DNA of 64,000 nt from assembly GCF_001649575.2 (NCBI RefSeq), contig NC_051434.1, forward strand, positions 18,711,788 to 18,775,787. Reading direction: 5' to 3'. The notes below the pieces were generated by a model. That model saw nothing but the letters and a program-made list of their open reading frames with translations. It had not been told where the DNA came from and ran no database searches. Position 1 is the stretch's first letter, and each line of letters starts with the position of its first letter. The DNA comes from Kryptolebias marmoratus. Lineage: Eukaryota; Chordata; Actinopteri; Cyprinodontiformes; Rivulidae. Positions 35,641 to 46,396 of the stretch are shown piece by piece. Made by a program: the position numbers and the translations under genes.

Positions 35641-36960
35641 TAATCTGATTATGTTTTCTACTTGTATGAAAAATGTCAAATGAACACCTAAACAAGGTTT
35701 AATTCCTGATTTACATTGAAGGATTTACAGCAGTACTTACTGTTTAAAACACACTGTCCCTAAGTGACTAAAACACAAGGATTAGCCCTGTTTTAATCCA
35801 TTACCTCTAAAAAAATCAAAAGATTAAAGATAAATTAAGTCCAGGCAAACCTTTGGGGAAGCAGGAACCTTTACCGGTAAACCTGCTGATAAAATCTGAG
35901 GATTTGTTTATTTGAGCCAGTTTTGATTTTACACTAATAATTGTTGGTAAAATTTTAAACAAAGATCTCACACAATCTATTAGTGCTCAGAATATGTGTT
36001 ATGAATGAATCTCTGCTTCTAACACACAGACTTTTAGCTCAGTATCTATAAAATTGGCTGAGTTATAGCCATGTTTGTATTTGCTGAAGTTCATTAGCTG
36101 TGGCAGACAAATTAAATCAGATTAACACCAAAAGTTAATGAGCTGTAGATGTATATCCACTGATTACTTTCTTTAAAATCTGTCCAGTGCTTCATGAGCT
36201 AAATGGACAAAACTGGCTGTATCTACTGTTTTTGTGTTGTTAATTTTCAGCATGTGCTCGGGTAACTACTGGTCACATTTTTAAGCTTGAATGTTGCTGA
36301 TGTTTGGTTAAGCTGCCTCCTAACACAACAACTGAGTGTGTCTGTGTGTGGGTGGAGTGGAGATGGCCACTCCACAACACATAATGGTATGCCACTGACC
36401 ATGACACATAATAGGTAAAAAAAACCATACATCTTGTTTGTGCTTTTTATACTGTAAAGACGGCTACCTCAAGTTTCTTGCGTTTGTTTGGAAAGTTGGT
36501 TGTTACCATCCACAGAAATTAGCATAGCGCATATATCATGATGTAATATAAAAACGTGCAGGTAAAAAAAAGGAAGAAATGAGGCCGGATGTCCAGCATC
36601 ACGGATTTGTGAGCCTTCATTGTCACTGATGCCACAACTAGAGTTTTTGTTTGCCATTAATCTCCTTTAATGTCTTCATGTTCATTGTTTACATTCTGCA
36701 AATGGAAAAGTTCTGTATGGTTTGAGTTTGACAGTGAGCCCTTCAATGATAGCTATAATAAAACAAGGATAAGTCTAATTAGGTACAAATCCTTTGCCAT
36801 ATTACTGAATTGGGTTCCTAACCAGGACCAGCAGAGCTGGATTCAGAACCGAAGTAAAAAAAAAAAGCAAGCACATTTCAGGGCCATCTAGGTCATTGTT
36901 ATCTCAATATCACACTTTTGATGGGAATGTCAAAGATCTTGCAAGTATAAAACTTGAGAA
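35640..36960. repeat. Family B fragment and unassigned sequence
   Basis: About 35,955-36,205 carries reverse family-B landmarks ('cagtatctataaaattggctg', 'agctgtggcagacaaatt', 'ccagtgcttcatgagctaa'). The remainder, 35,640-35,950 and 36,210-36,960, shows no gene or clear repeat. Confidence 0.45.
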
Positions 36961-38165
36961 GGAGCGGAGTTAGTTGTTTTGATCAAACCTTGTAACGTTA
37001 AACACAATCCCATATGATGTTGTGAGATCTCAAGGAATGCCTTACTGGTTAAAGCATGTGTTGGTGACTCTCAGCTACTACCACACCAAATACAGTAGCT
37101 CAGTATCTGTAAATCTAATGAAGTAAAAGCCATTCTGTGCTCATAAAGGTTGATGAGCTGTGGTGGCCATCTTGAATTTGACATAAACCCAGGATAATTT
37201 GTCCAGAGAGCGAAACCAAAACCACACACGGAGACGGAGCTAAAGGTAAGTGAGTTTTATTTACAGGTGGTGTCAAAATGTACAGTGAGCAGGATTCGGG
37301 AGCAGTCTGCAAGGCAAGAAGAACTGGGTGAGTCTCAGGTACGATTAAGGTCAGTGTTATTCAGAGGAGTGAATGAAATAAAGTCTCTTGTTCTCTTACA
37401 GATCCAGGAGGTGGTTTTCTGCGTAGAGGAGGCGAGGAAAGTTTCCAAGATGATCCAGTTGATGACGAGCCAGTTGTCCAGCAAAGGTAAATATCCAAAA
37501 AGTTCCAGGTAAGTTCCCATGAAGGTGAACTGTCTTAGCGTGGCAAACCTGAGTTTGAAGCAACACAAAGAACTTGGTCAGCACAACGAGAACCACAGCG
37601 GTTAGACACTGAGGCGGAGAATCTAACCCGAAAGGTTTGATGCTCCAGCGAAGGTCTGGTCTCAGCCGGAGGTTTAAATACTGGCAGGTCTCATCAGTGG
37701 GATCAGGATCACCTGTGGAGCAAGGGTTAGTGGAGCCGGCCCAAGGCGGAGCTAATTCCAGATCCTCACAGAATTGGGTTTACTCCAGATGTTAATGAGT
37801 TGTAGATGTGCAGTCAAGGATTACTTTACAAAAGTTTCACTAAAACCTGTTTAGTGGTTTATTGGATATTATGCCAACAAACAGAATTGATACCAATAAT
37901 TAATGCTAAGGTTTTGAGCAAAATATTACACAATGTGTAGTGCTGGAAGCAAGTGTTCAGGATGATGCTCAACTCCTACCATGCAAAAGGTTTTACCTCA
38001 ATAGCCATAAAATTGTCAGAGTTATAACTATTTTTGTATTTGCTATGGTGGCCATTTTGAATGGGGTACTCTCCAAAAGTCAGTTAGATGCACATCTAAT
38101 AATTACTTTCAATAAAATCTGTCCAGTACTTCATGAGATATTTTTGCAACACTACAGACAAACAC
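36960..38165 (-). repeat. Repeat family B, two reverse modules split by a solo LTR
   Basis: Reverse family-B landmarks run from about 37,060 ('ggtgactctcagctactacc') to 37,178 ('gccatcttgaatt'), then resume at 37,776 ('gggtttactccagatgttaa'). A second module follows (37,940-38,165: 'ctcctaccatgcaaaagg', 'ggtggccattttgaatgggg', 'cttcatgagatatttttgc'). The break falls at one point of the consensus where the solo LTR entered. Confidence 0.65.
37179..37770 (-). mobile_element. Solo LTR with exact 5-bp target duplication
   Basis: The segment begins TGACATAAACCC and ends AGATCCTCACA (TG...CA), flanked on both sides by GAATT (37,174-37,178 and 37,771-37,775). It is 592 bases long. The AATAAA signal on the minus strand at 37,256-37,261 sets the orientation. 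It sits within a family-B module whose two halves join cleanly once it is removed. No internal retroelement coding sequence is left. Frames within it, such as 37,267-37,512, are by-products. Confidence 0.85.
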
Positions 38166-39475
38166 ACAAACTTTGGTGGTTGATGATAATCATACAATAA
38201 TTGTAGAGTGTGGTTTCCTGTTGTTGTTTTTTATCAACTTCCTGTCCCTAAATATAGCCTTTAACTTGGTTATTTTTGTATTTAGAACCAAACTACAATT
38301 CACAGATTATAAACCCTTGGTAACTACACCAATAATACCAATATAAATCTAGAAAGTACCATTTCATCACAAAATAAGTTTGCAAAATCTTGGTCTTTCA
38401 TGTTAATGATCTTCAGTATCAAAGAACTGCTATCAAGTTTGTTAAACCCATTGGTCCAAATCTTTAGAGGGAAAAAGTTATGCTCCTCAGAAGCTGCTCC
38501 TCTTTTTTGCACTTTGGTTTAGCACCATCACTGGGTCAAAACCTAAGTTTATTCAACAATTATTCTGGAGGATTAGACCTGTTCAAGAAAATGAAGTAAA
38601 CTGGCAACAATAATAAATAAAAATTTAATTAAAAAAATTACAAAACATTGCTATGTTAGCATGCTCACAACCATAGTTATATTTGCTTGAAAATAACCTG
38701 AAAATATGTCCAAAGTTACCTGCAGGGATAAGTTTTTCTTTTCTTCAAGACTGCCAGAACATCTGTTTTCATTCTCTTCCTCCGTTCCACCATCGCCACA
38801 CACAATTCTGCCAAAGAAAACTGTTCTGGACAGATTTATGGGATGGCACTGCCTGCCACGTTTGTTACTCCTGTCACCAGCAGCAGGATACATCTCATAA
38901 AAGGAGTAGGCTGTGGTTGCCAGACGACGTGTGTCTTGTCAAACAGTCATATTTGGGGGCTGTTTTTGCTGACGCCCACCTACTTTCCACTACATCCATC
39001 TACACGGATTCTTTCACTGCTCATTGGTCCAGTTGACACTGATGGAAGGTCAGAGCTGCAGAGAAAACCCTGAAAGTGTCAATACATGTCATATCACTTA
39101 TCTTCATGCAGCATTTATCAAACTGAATTATCACTTGAAATGATGCATTCATATAAAACTATTCCTGGTCATTAAACAGTAGTTTCAACTGGTTTAGGTG
39201 ATCTCCATTGTAAATTTGTCATTGTCTTGTTTTAGAAAAATGTATTTACAGCTGTAGGATGAAAAGCCAATTTTAGACAGGCCATATTGTTCTCCAGAGG
39301 ATGATCCATCTTAATGAGTTTTAGTCATCCATCGTCACAAGTGCAGTTGTCATCAGCAAAACTGTTTTCCAAATGAATTAGGATGGATTTTGTATGAAAG
39401 CAGTAAAACTTTATAACATCTGAAATATAAACTCACACTAAATTCTATTAAGCAAATGACAGTCTTGTTCATGAG
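38165..39475. other. Intergenic, nothing recognised
   Basis: AT-rich sequence with short open frames on both strands, the longest at 38,683-39,036. None has domain resemblance or supporting splice sites. No transposon landmarks were seen. Confidence 0.35.
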
Positions 39476-39479
39476 AGAT

Positions 39480-40050
39480 GGCAGGCTGGAGCAGGTGAGG
39501 AACTGATGAATTCGGGTCCTTGTCTGCAGTAAGAAGGGTGTTAATCCAATCTGGTTCTGAAAGGGCTTAGTGGAAAGGTGAATCTTTTGATTTACTAGTC
39601 AGCCTATTTTACAACCCTCATATATGGTCATGAGATATAGATTATAACGAAGGAATGAGATCCTGGATACGAGCTGGTGAAATGAGCTTCCTCCCTAAGG
39701 TGGCTGGGCTCAGACTTAGAAAAACAACGAGAAGCTCCATCATCATGGGGGAACTCAGAGAGAGACCAATAGGAGTCAGCTAAGGTGGTTCGGACATTTG
39801 ATTAGGATACTTTCCAGGTGCCTCCCTCCAGAGGTTTTTAGGGCATGTCCTACTGGGAGAAAACCCCAGGGCAGACCCAGAACTCACTGGAGGGACTATA
39901 AACGTTCTCTGGTCTAGAAGCACCTGGGGATCCCACCAGAAGACGGTGGAGAGTGTTGCTGGAAAGAGTGATGTCTGGATTTTCCTCCTTGTCCCGACCA
40001 TGGATAAAGGTAAATAAAATGGCTGGATGGATGGATAGATGGATGTTATT
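39480..40050 (+). pseudogene. LINE reverse-transcriptase C-terminal relic
   Basis: Broken LINE coding sequence in plus orientation. 'ctcatatatggtcatgagat' (39,617) is the TYGHE region, 'aatgagcttcctccctaagg' follows, then 'ggtggttcggacatttgatt' (39,784), the WFGHLIR region. 'agatggatg' runs at 40,030-40,043 form the ATGG tail. It is frameshifted many times. The 39,780-40,205 minus frame is a shadow. Confidence 0.7.
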
Positions 40051-41800
40051 TGTGATTTTTGAGTCAAATATTCAGTATACAGAAGTTTGATACAGCAATT
40101 TAGGAGTAAAACAAATAATGGGAATATTTCTGTCTTCCATCTACAAGCATGACTTCTTGGGTGCGTTACCACTTTGCTGATAGTGATGCTGCAAGGAGCA
40201 GGCACAGACTTTCTTAATTGGTGATGAAATGATGAAATGATGCAGGGTAGGGTGGCCTATCGCCTCCCATTCTTTCAAAAAGAATGAACAGAAACTGAAG
40301 TAGAAAAACCCAAATCCCTTCAGAGTGTCTTTGTTCTGAGAATCTTAAAGTTCCTCACTCAGATGAATCAAAACAATGGAAAATGGAATGGGAAGTGGTT
40401 GCCCTGTAAAACAGCTCATCAAGATAATTGATAGTTAGCTGTGCAGTGAACCTGTAGTCAAACACATGGCTTGTTGCTATTACATTACACAGTCATAAAA
40501 TGCCCCTTTACAGCCAACCAATAACCCCTGAGGGCATTAAGGCAATCAGGGTTAAACACAGGGCAAGTCTTGAACTGGTGAAGTAAGGATAACCCATTAA
40601 AAATCTACTTAAACTGCAGTAACTGTTAAAGAAATTAAAAAATGAAGACAGAGTCGAAGGATTTGGTTAAGCTCATTTTACTTGCAGCAAGGAGACAAGT
40701 CAGTACAACAGCACAGAGTTGTCTGGAGGAGCAAACCTTCACAGCTCATTTTTAAGCACAATGGGAACCTTTTAAGTGCATGAAACACCCGTCTCCTGCA
40801 GCTGCATCACATCCAGTTGTTTGCCTGTACAGTTTCACCACGTTACAAGTCAATATTAGAGGGCAACAAGCATTCATTAACATAATTTTCACTACAACGC
40901 CACTTTCAGATTAATTAATCCTGGGCTGCACGCTTTTCTATAAAGGGCTGAGACGCAGGAAGCCCCCTCTCTGGCTCCCTTAGGAGCCTGGGGCTGCCGG
41001 TTTTATGAGGTCTGTAAATCAAAGTGTCACAGATACTGTAAGTAAGGTTTCTAAGATTCGGAAGTTTTGTTTTTAACTGAACAAAAGAGAGGATGAATCA
41101 CTGCGAACCCCACGGTGACAGCAGAATGAATACAATTAAACTTCTAATGGTGCAAATCATATAATTACCCCTCTAATCAGGGCTGGCATCCCAGCTGCTG
41201 TCTGAAGGCATGATTATTTATGTATATTAAGTCCAATGTAATTATCTCATTATATTTCAGCTATATAATCAAATCAGAATGTTTATGTCAAATGTGGTTA
41301 ACTTGGGAAGTGTAGAAATGAGCAGGCTTGTAGCCAAAGAGAACCAGAAATAAGACCAGTTCCAACTTTATCACACTTTCGCCTTTGAGCAATTATTAAT
41401 ACACGAGCTATTATTTGTTCAATATTACCAGTGCTGGTAGGCAGACTGTTTTCACAAACAGAAAAAAAAGCTGGTTTATTCTGCTCTTTGTTCAGCTGAA
41501 GAAGACAAACTGTAAAACACTTCAAGATGTGACAATGAAAAGTTTGTTGAACAAACAGTTATCTCATCGTGGAGCCATAACAGATAAAGTGTTCACTACT
41601 TTTATATGCACTGTGAATCCCATTTGTCATTCCAGTGTAAAACAAAACTGCTACTAAATGAGTCACAATGTGAGCGAATGTCATACCTTTCGAACTTTGG
41701 TCACCACATGTGGCACATTTCATGCTCTGTAGGTTCTCGTAGGTTCCTGTCTCCCTGCCTGGCCGTATTGGGTTAAGATAAAAATGACGGGAACCTGTGT
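40050..41800. other. Intergenic; candidate conserved non-coding block
   Basis: No transposon landmarks were found. The part about 40,900-41,260 has single-copy character, with 'ctctaatcagggctggcatc' (41,171) and several TAAT/ATTA cores around 41,205-41,270. It is a reasonable candidate for a conserved regulatory element between the two genes. Unproven. Confidence 0.3.
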
Positions 41801-41801
41801 T

Positions 41802-42056
41802 CTAATCTTTCCAGGCCCATTTGCTATGCCCATTCACCACAGGAGCCATGCAGAAAGCTATAAAAGGAAGGCAGCAATGGTTGGATTTCTCCAGCAGCCC
41901 TTTGATTGACTTAATAGTGTGCTCAGCCTCCCTGCTGCTCTGCAGAAATTGGGTCTGTATGTCGTTCTGAGTGACGCACTTGACTGAAGCCTCATTTCTG
42001 AGCAACTTTAAGAACAGCTCGGATGCAAACTGGGCTTGATTGTTTGTGTGAGCCAA
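41802..42056 (-). pseudogene. Ty3/gypsy-type integrase fragment
   Basis: The 84-codon minus-strand frame matches the order of the gypsy integrase core. A degraded NNQAQFASELF stands in for the D-N-G-P-Q-F motif, followed by a QTQFLQS-type segment and then EAEHTIKSIKGLLEKS, where the catalytic glutamate belongs, and PVVNGHS near the end. The first catalytic Asp position reads Asn and the frame stops early, so it is a dead relic. No flanking LTR pair, protease or reverse transcriptase is seen. Confidence 0.7.
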
Positions 42057-42109
42057 CTCTGGGAGTTTATAGGCAGCAACAGAGGTTTTGAACAGCGATA
42101 ACTGGGTCC

Positions 42110-42640
42110 ATGTTGTTCTGATAAAACATATGTCAGGTGTGGTAGTAGCTAAGAGTCATCCCCAGCTTTTACTTCAGGTGTAACTGAATGCATGAGATCT
42201 TTGCTTGAGCATTAACCCTTTCTGTCTGTTATCAAAATATCTCCTGAACCACTTGACAGATTTTATTGAAACTCTCAGAAAGTAATCACTGGACGTACGT
42301 CTACAACTGATTAACTTTTGGAGTCAATCCAATTCAAGATGGCTGCCACGGCAAAGCAATCTTAGCAAAGACAAAAATGGCCATAACTCAGTTAATTTTA
42401 CAGATGTTGGGCTAAAATTTGGTGTGACAGTAGCTGAGAATTACTCAACAACATGTACACCAAGTGCCAACAGATCGTGCAAGATCCTGTAATATTGCAC
42501 GAGATTGTGGATAACGTTGTTTGCAAGGTTTAACAAAAGGGGCTGTAACTCTGTCATTTCTTATCATAAAATGATCTTAGCCTTAAAATCGGGCATGAAT
42601 AAAACCCTGAAATGAAAAATGATGGGGGATATGCATTACT
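42110..42640 (+). repeat. Repeat family B, one long module (forward)
   Basis: This is one of the cleanest copies: 'gtgtggtagtagctaagagtc' (42,138), 'ctgttatcaaaatatctcc' (42,227), 'aattcaagatggctgccacgg' (42,330), 'gacaaaaatggccataactc' (42,370) and 'gatcgtgcaagatcctgtaa' (42,474). It is followed by the right-end wording 'atcgggcatgaat' and 'gaaaaatgatgggggatatgc' (42,614). It helps define the right end of the family. Confidence 0.65.
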
Positions 42641-43065
42641 TTCAAACCTAAAAATCTAGTTAAATGCTGAAAAATATGAAATGCAAATGGTGCCTTAAAG
42701 AAATATGACAAATTATCAGTATTTCCAGTGGCTGTGGAGGCCACAAAACACAGCTAATTTACAATCCAAACTGGACATCAAACTATTACTGATTGCTGTG
42801 GGTCAGAGGAAAAAAACAATGCCGGCCTTCACCACAGTCTGAACAGCCCTCTGTTTATTGCTGTTTGCTTTGGCTTTTCAGGCTACCGACCATCAGGCCT
42901 TCTGAGGAGAAAAACCCATCAGTAGCCGTCCCGGAGACATAGGAGCTGTGCTTTTAATAGACTTTATGACTGGGATTTATGCTGCCATGTCCTGTGTAAT
43001 CAGCGTCTCACCTGAAGACCCATTAGCTTGACTGAATGACAACACGGCGGAGTAATGTTGCAGGT

Positions 43066-43257
43066 GGCATTCTATTCCCAGAACAGCCCCCCCATCCGGG
43101 TGTTGCCACACCACGACACCTTCCAACGAATTAATTTGAAAAAGAAACGCTCCGCCGTCACGCGCAAATCATCCTCTCAGTCCTCGTCGCTTACCGAGAT
43201 ACAAACTGATGACTTCGACTTTCCCCGCAGGGAAATAATGAGGCAGCTTGCGAAAAT
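43066..43257 (+). CDS. Candidate exon of unknown gene, CpG-rich and coding-like
   Basis: This stretch is unusually CpG-rich for its surroundings. It has one open plus-strand frame (43,055-43,261 including the upstream ATG) with protein-like composition: a basic KKKR cluster, a serine-rich SSSQSSSL stretch, an acidic TDDFDF stretch, then a basic RREIMRQ end. A TTGCAG acceptor-like site precedes 43,066 and AT|GTAAGA, a fair donor, follows 43,257. The pyrimidine tract before the acceptor is poor. I do not recognise the protein. A Tc1 element begins within about 100 bases downstream. Alternatives are an exon of an unannotated gene, an old processed copy, or a conserved non-coding element with a chance frame. 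Confidence 0.35.
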
Positions 43258-43482
43258 GTAAGATTAAACGTCCTTCGCAGGTTATGATGCACATGATGTC
43301 TGACAGAGTTACAGAGCGGCTTCAGGGGGCAGACAAAACTTTGTTGCATTTTGATGCTACAGCTGTTTCAATTATTATTACTTTTCTCATTAATCTGAAC
43401 TCAGTACCCCATAATGACCAAGGTGAAAACACAATTTTATATCCTCTCATTTCTCCTGATCTCTGCTGAGATGGTTCTACAC

Positions 43483-43696
43483 CAGGGGTGGGCAATCCTG
43501 GTCCTCGAGGGCCACTATCCTGCATGTTTTCCTTGTTTCCCTGCTCCAACACACCTGATTCAGTGGTTAAATCACCTCTTCATGTTCTGCAGAAGCCTGT
43601 TAATCACCCATTGATTCAAATCAGGTGTGTCAGAGCAGAGAAACAAGTAAAACATGCAGGATGGTGGCCCTGAAGGACCAGGATTACCCACCCCTG
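43483..43696. mobile_element. hAT-type miniature element, palindromic
   Basis: The ends read CAGGGGTGGGCAATCCTGGTC and, in reverse complement, CAGGGGTGGGTAATCCTGG. The whole 214 bases are largely self-complementary ('cctgcatgttttccttg' against 'caagtaaaacatgcagg'). The 8-base flanks (TTCTACAC, TTCTTCTA) agree only in part. It lies inside the 5' region of the Tc1 element. The related copy at 56,562-56,749 has a better target duplication. Confidence 0.75.
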
Positions 43697-45082
43697 TTCT
43701 TCTAAATAAACTGATTGGACATCATTTGAAAAGGTACACCTTCTACAGATGGCCTCCGAGGTCAGAGCAAAAACCAAACCATGAGGTCAAAGAAGCTACC
43801 TGCAGGGCTAAGAGATGGTAAGTACAGATCAGAGGAAGCTACAAATACTTTTTGTTGAACTGAAGGTTCCTCAGAGCTCAGGGGCCTCCATGGCTCTCAA
43901 GTGGGCGAAGCTTGACACGACCAGAGTTCTTGTAGGAGCTGGTCCCATGACCACACTGAGCTCATCGAGGGAGAAGGACCCTAATATGCCGCAAAAAACG
44001 AGAAAATGTTTTTTTTACTCGAGGTGGCATGAACAAGAACACGGTTTGTTGTGGCCAGGAAAAACTCCAGTGCAGAAGTCCTGAGAAGTCATCATCCACT
44101 AAACAAAAAACGCCAACAAACTCTGCATTAACCACGCCCACTTCAGTTTTGGGACCAATCACACAGTCGTCATCATAGACCACAGGAAATTAAGTTCTGA
44201 CCAGATGATGAGTCGACAACAGACTGCAAGAACTCCCAAACCTAAGTGGGAGGGGAGGGCCGAAGGGCGGGGGGGCAATCATTCTTTTCTGGCAGCTCTG
44301 GGAGAGAGAACCATTTTATCGGTTCTTGTGGAGTGTATAACAGCCTTTAGAGAGACAGGTGTCCAAGAACCTTATGGTCACTCTGATTGAGCCTCAGAGA
44401 GCCTGTGTGGAGATGGGAGACCTCCACAGACCTCCGCTGATCTGAGCTGTATGACAGCTGAGTGGCTGAGCAGAAATCTCTCAGTTAACAACACCTGACA
44501 GCTGCTTGAAGGACTCAGACTGTGAGGAAGATTCTTTGATCTGATGAAAACCAGGTTGAACTGCTTGGCCTCAATTCTACACTTTATGTCTGGAGGAAAC
44601 CAGGCACTGCCTGCGGCCCATCCCCAAAGTGAAGCATGGTGGTGACAGCATCATGCCGTGGGGGTGTTTTTCAGCAGCAGGGACTGGGAGACTGGTCAAA
44701 ATTGAGAAGTACAGAGATATCCTAAACGAAGACCTGGACCTCAGATTGAATCGAAAGTTCACGTTCAAACATGACAATGACCCAAAACACATAAAGATAA
44801 CACCACAGGAGAGGCTTTGGGACAACCAGCCAGAGCCTGACTTGAACCCTGTCAAACATCTCTGGAGTGACCTGAAATGGCTGCACTGATGGTCCCCATC
44901 CAACAGCACTGAGTTTGAGAGGATTTCCACAGATTATATGAAGGGAAGAATACCCTCCAATCCAGGTGTGCAAAACTTGTTGCATCGAATCCAAACAGAC
45001 TCAAGGCTGGTACCGCTGCCAAAGGCGCTTCAACTCAGGACTAAGCAATGGGTCTGGATATTTACAGAAATGTTGTATCTTT

Positions 45083-46185
45083 TAAAACTGACCCGGATCC
45101 CACAAGTAATCGCAGTAAACAAACTCCAGCTACGCTCTTACACACATTGTGGACTTGTCCAAAGCTGAGGGGCTATTGTAAATCTATTTTTGATGTTTTC
45201 TTTCTCTGGGATATGTGGAAAAGCGGTACCCGTCACCATTCATTTCATTGTTTGGGGTGGTCCTTGTGGATGTGACCTTTAGCAAGTATGAGAGGAAAGT
45301 GATTGCTATCGGCTCTCTTCTAACCAGGACACTTAGGATCGGCATCCTCCAGCATACGAACACTGGATAAGAGAAGTTATGTGTCATATTCATTTGGGAA
45401 AGTTTAGATATACTGTGAAAGGATATGTCGAGAGATTCTGGGACACTTGGCAGCCATTTTATCTTATATTTAAAGTACGTGAGGAGATAATTTTGTGTAA
45501 TTGTCATTGTCAGGAACAGGAGTGACGAAGGCGAACCCAGAGCGCAGACTCATATTTAACAAAAATAATTTATTAAATAAAGAAACACAAAACAAAAGCT
45601 GACGTGGCAGCAAAACAAAATAAAGAACAGACAAAAACCAACATGAACAGAAACAGGGACAAGCAGGACGGAAAACAAACAACCAGAAACGAAGCTACAA
45701 ACCTTAGACAAACCTTAGACAATGGACCAGCGAGGTATGGGAAGAGTGACCGGGATTTTAAGACTGCGGATAACGAGGTGAGTGGGAACAGGTGGAATGA
45801 TTACTGATTCGGGACAGGTGAAGATGGGCGTGGCTAACAGACAAATGAATGACTGGGGGAGAGTGGAAATGAGAACACAAACATGAGGACAGGACCAAGA
45901 AGAAAACAGAAAACATAACTACAAATAAGAAACAAAACCCAAAATACAACTCTGAGAACTAAAATAAAAACAAAACCCAGCAAAAGCCAAATCACCACAG
46001 TCATAAATGCCTGTGTATTATGTATGCACAAATCTGAGATTGAGTTTGTCTTATCTGAATGACTGTCTGATGTCTGTGTAGCTGATCTGGTATGGGAGGG
46101 GATTTTGTTGTATGTTTTTATTTATTCTTTTTGCATGTGTGTGTTCTGAGTATATAAAACAATAAAAAGACCTCAATAAAAAAAA
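45083..46185 (+). mobile_element. 5'-truncated L1-type LINE with solo LTR inside
   Basis: It encodes a late L1-type segment (LHTLWTCPKLR, then GSLLTRTLRI and ERFWDTWQPF in shifted frames) and ends in an A-rich tail with AATAAA. It is flanked by GTTGTATCTTT (45,072-45,082) and GTTATATCTTT (46,186-46,196), an 11-base target duplication with one mismatch. Removing it restores the Tc1 sequence. Without the LTR about 606 bases of LINE remain, so it inserted as a short 5'-truncated copy. Confidence 0.75.
45508..45999 (-). mobile_element. Solo LTR with exact 5-bp target duplication
   Basis: The segment begins TGTCAGGAACAGG and ends AATCACCACA (TG...CA), flanked by GTCAT on both sides (45,503-45,507 and 46,000-46,004). 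It is 492 bases long. In the minus orientation it aligns with the solo LTR at 9,550-9,993: same start wording, an AATAAA followed by 'atgagtctgc', and an end in CCTGACA. It is therefore the same family in opposite orientation. It inserted into the L1 piece. Confidence 0.88.
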
Positions 46186-46396
46186 GTTATATCTTTGTCC
46201 TTTTCTCAATACATTTCAAAATTGTATAAAATTGAGCATTTTTGTCATTATGAAGTACTGAGTGTAGATGAATGAGAGAAAATACAAACTTAAACATTTG
46301 TAACTCAAGAGAGATAAGGCAGCAAAAGGCTTTCAGAATCTCTCCGGAGTAGGAACTTCTCTTGAGGGAAACTGTTAAAAAAATTGAAGGATTTAA

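Larger units (their letters stand above)
43320..46330 (+). mobile_element. Tc1 transposon with nested insertions
   Basis: The two ends are inverted: 'cattaatctgaactcagtac' and 'cccataatgaccaagg' near 43,390-43,425 correspond, reverse-complemented, to 'ttgtcattatgaagtactg' and 'agtgtagatgaatgag' near 46,243-46,276. Between them lies a degraded plus-strand transposase: the helix-turn-helix region at about 43,790-43,980 and the DDE part at about 44,360-44,900 (KHGGDSIM, FSAAGTGRLV, DNDPKH, DLNPVKHLWSDL). It is interrupted by a hAT miniature element, an unidentified insert of about 43,982-44,358, and an L1 piece carrying a solo LTR. Outer boundaries are approximate. Confidence 0.75.

Noticed and set aside
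39780..40205. 141-codon minus-strand frame
   Set aside because: Antisense of a recognised LINE relic plus its flank.
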